Shown piece by piece: positions 5,503 through 6,717 of a stretch of 6,717 bases of DNA. The notes beneath the pieces are model-generated. The model saw only the letters and a program-made list of their open reading frames with translations. It searched no databases and was not told where the DNA came from. Positions within the stretch are counted from its first letter, which is position 1. Each line of letters opens with the position of its first letter. A program made the translations under genes and the position numbers. Source of the stretch: Scatosoma sp045660225 (GTDB taxonomy: Bacteria > Bacillota > Clostridia > Christensenellales > Borkfalkiaceae); contig JAZRDK010000054.1 of the NCBI GenBank assembly GCA_045660225.1, forward strand, positions 1 to 6,717, read 5' to 3'.

Positions 5503-6717
5503 ATGGCAACGGATAAGAAAAACGAAACGAAGATAAAAGACGAATACAGCGCGAAAAATCTTGAAGTTTTGGAAGGTCTTGACGCCGTTCGTATGCGTCC
5601 TGGTATGTATATTGGGTCGACGGGCGTGAAGGGTTTACACCATATTCTTTGGGAAATCGTAGACAATGCAATAGACGAAGCGGCAAACGGTTACGCGACG
5701 AAGGTAAAAGTAACCTTGCACGCCGACGGAAGTGCGTCCGTAGAAGACAACGGGCGTGGTATTCCCACCGACATACACCCGAAAGAAAAGGTTTCGGGTG
5801 TTCAACTCGTTTTCACAAAATTGCACGCAGGCGGTAAATTTGGACAAGGAAACTATGAATATTCTGGTGGTTTGCACGGCGTAGGCGCGTCGGTTACCAA
5901 CGCCCTTTCTGAGTGGTTGACCGTCGAGGTTTGCCGTAACAAGCGCGTGTATAAAATGAGTTTCCACTCGAAATTCAACGCAAGAAAGAAGAAGGTAGAC
6001 TCGGGTATTCCCGACGGTCCTTTGGAAGATACGGGGATTCGCACCAACCGCCAAGGTACACTCGTCCGTTTCAAGCCGGACGCCAGCGTGTTTTCGGAAA
6101 CGGAATTTGATTTAGAAACGGTAGAAGAACGCTTGAGAGAACTTGCGTTTTTGAATCGTGGCGTAGAAATTACGATGGTGGACGAACGTATCACGATGGC
6201 GGAAGCGCGCCGTACGAAGATGTTGTTTAGCGCGGATGAAACGGATGCGGAAGAAAACGGCGAAACGGACGTAGAAGAAAGCGCGGATGCGGAAGTTTCG
6301 GAAGATACGGGCTTTGGTCAGCAGTCCTTGTTCGGTGCTTTGGACGAGCTTGCGCTTGAAAGCGAGCCGTACCGCGTCGTGTTTAAGTACGACGGCGGTA
6401 TTTCCGACTTTGTTAAAAACATCAACGAAGGCAAGAAAACGTTATATTCGCAACCTATTTATTATAAAGCGATCAAAAACAACATCCAAGTAGAATTTTC
6501 CATCCAAAACACGTCCGATTATTCGCAAAGAATTTTCTCGTTCGTTAACAATATCCCTACCCCCGAAGGCGGTTACCACGAAATGGGCTTTAAGTCGGGT
6601 ATTACGCGTATTTTGAACGAATACGCGCGTAGCAACGGGATTTTGAAGGAAAAGGACGCCAACTTCCAAGGCGACGACTTTTGCGAAGGTTTGACGGCGG
6701 TGTTGTCTATTAAAATG
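5503..6717 (+). CDS. parE: Type IIA topoisomerase ATPase subunit, ParE (or GyrB), N-terminal 405 residues (partial)
   Basis: This subunit powers DNA strand passage by ATP-driven dimer closure. ParE works with ParC to unlink daughter chromosomes; GyrB with GyrA adds negative supercoils. The start ATG follows AAGGA (5491-5495) by 7 nt. The GHKL ATPase fold shows LEGLDAVRMRPGMYIGS (23-39), the N box EIVDNAIDEA (51-60, with E51 as expected catalytic base and N55 for magnesium), DNGRGIP (82-88), LHAGGKFGQG (107-116) and the G2 box SGGLHGVGAS (121-130). The transducer domain starts near 290 with YRVVFKYDGGI and includes IFSFVNNIPTPEGG (344-357) and DDFCEGLTAVLSIKM (391-405). The QTK loop, TOPRIM domain and stop codon lie beyond the edge. 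HAGGKFGQG, NALSEWLTV and RFKPDASVF favour ParE, but ParE and GyrB cannot be separated safely without the C-terminus. An unusual insertion lies at about 236-288, described separately. Confidence 0.9.
   Translation, partial: MATDKKNETKIKDEYSAKNLEVLEGLDAVRMRPGMYIGSTGVKGLHHILWEIVDNAIDEAANGYATKVKVTLHADGSASVEDNGRGIPTDIHPKEKVSGVQLVFTKLHAGGKFGQGNYEYSGGLHGVGASVTNALSEWLTVEVCRNKRVYKMSFHSKFNARKKKVDSGIPDGPLEDTGIRTNRQGTLVRFKPDASVFSETEFDLETVEERLRELAFLNRGVEITMVDERITMAEARRTKMLFSADETDAEENGETDVEESADAEVSEDTGFGQQSLFGALDELALESEPYRVVFKYDGGISDFVKNINEGKKTLYSQPIYYKAIKNNIQVEFSIQNTSDYSQRIFSFVNNIPTPEGGYHEMGFKSGITRILNEYARSNGILKEKDANFQGDDFCEGLTAVLSIKM
6208..6366 (+). other. Acidic, repetitive insertion inside parE with a candidate sliding-clamp-binding motif
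   Basis: Residues about 236-288 lie between VDER (226-229), which ends the ATPase domain, and YRVVFKYDGGI (290-300), which opens the transducer domain. In B. subtilis GyrB and ParE, as I recall them, only about 5-10 residues join these points. The insert begins with a basic patch (EARRTK), continues with imperfect octads ETDAEENG and ETDVEESA (246-261) and ADAEVSED (261-268), and ends with GFGQQSLFGALDEL (270-283). At DNA level CGGATGCGGAAG recurs exactly at 6242-6253 and 6284-6295, 42 bp (14 codons) apart. It is probably a flexible acidic loop. Confidence 0.75.

Noticed and set aside
5096..5686. 196-codon open frame on the minus strand across the HAD gene end, the intergenic region and the parE start
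   Set aside because: It is antisense to the HAD motifs III and IV and to the parE ATPase N-terminus, and runs through the parE promoter. Its predicted protein is low-complexity and has no recognisable domain.
1..6717. A defence island, prophage, CRISPR array, insertion sequence or biosynthetic cluster
   Set aside because: All five genes are housekeeping families with matching codon use. There are no transposase or phage genes, no regularly spaced repeat array and no target-site duplications. The helicase alone does not indicate a defence system.

Overview
The window reads as an ordinary stretch of chromosome from a Bacillota-like bacterium, probably an uncultured Clostridia-type lineage. This is inferred from protein resemblance (clostridial-style ArgS with a C-terminal DALR domain, a HelD-like helicase, a YjjG/YfnB-type nucleotidase, a ParE-like topoisomerase subunit), A+T-rich intergenic DNA with good sigma-A type promoters, and AGG-rich ribosome binding sites. 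The standard code is used. Arginine is mostly CGT/CGC and leucine mostly TTG/CTT. All five genes share this style, and I see no sign of horizontal transfer, insertion sequences, CRISPR, tRNA or rRNA.

Layout: (1) The 5' end of ychF, a translation-associated GTPase, lies on the minus strand and runs off the left edge. (2) A 171-bp divergent intergenic region holds a promoter for each direction. (3) argS (436-2139) is complete and is followed by an intrinsic terminator (2144-2179). (4) helD-like SF1 helicase (2280-4673) and a HAD-family nucleotidase (4683-5366) are separated by 9 bp and form an apparent two-gene operon with its own extended -10 promoter. (5) A 136-bp intergenic region has a strong promoter, direct repeats 20 bp apart and a leader hairpin. 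(6) The first 405 codons of a type IIA topoisomerase ATPase subunit (ParE/GyrB, probably ParE) run off the right edge. No gene-free stretch exceeds 300 bases.

Functionally the window is housekeeping: translation (YchF, ArgS), RNA polymerase recycling or nucleic-acid motor work (HelD-like), nucleotide-pool sanitation (HAD nucleotidase) and DNA topology (ParE). I do not see a new defence or mobile system. The most interesting signal is inside the topoisomerase gene. Between the ATPase and transducer domains there is an insertion of about 50 residues, acidic and repetitive, ending in GQQSLFG. This fits the pentapeptide pattern by which bacterial proteins bind the DNA polymerase sliding clamp. 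Other points are the shared extended -10 core (ATGTTAWWAT) at all three forward promoters and the repeat architecture of the topoisomerase leader.
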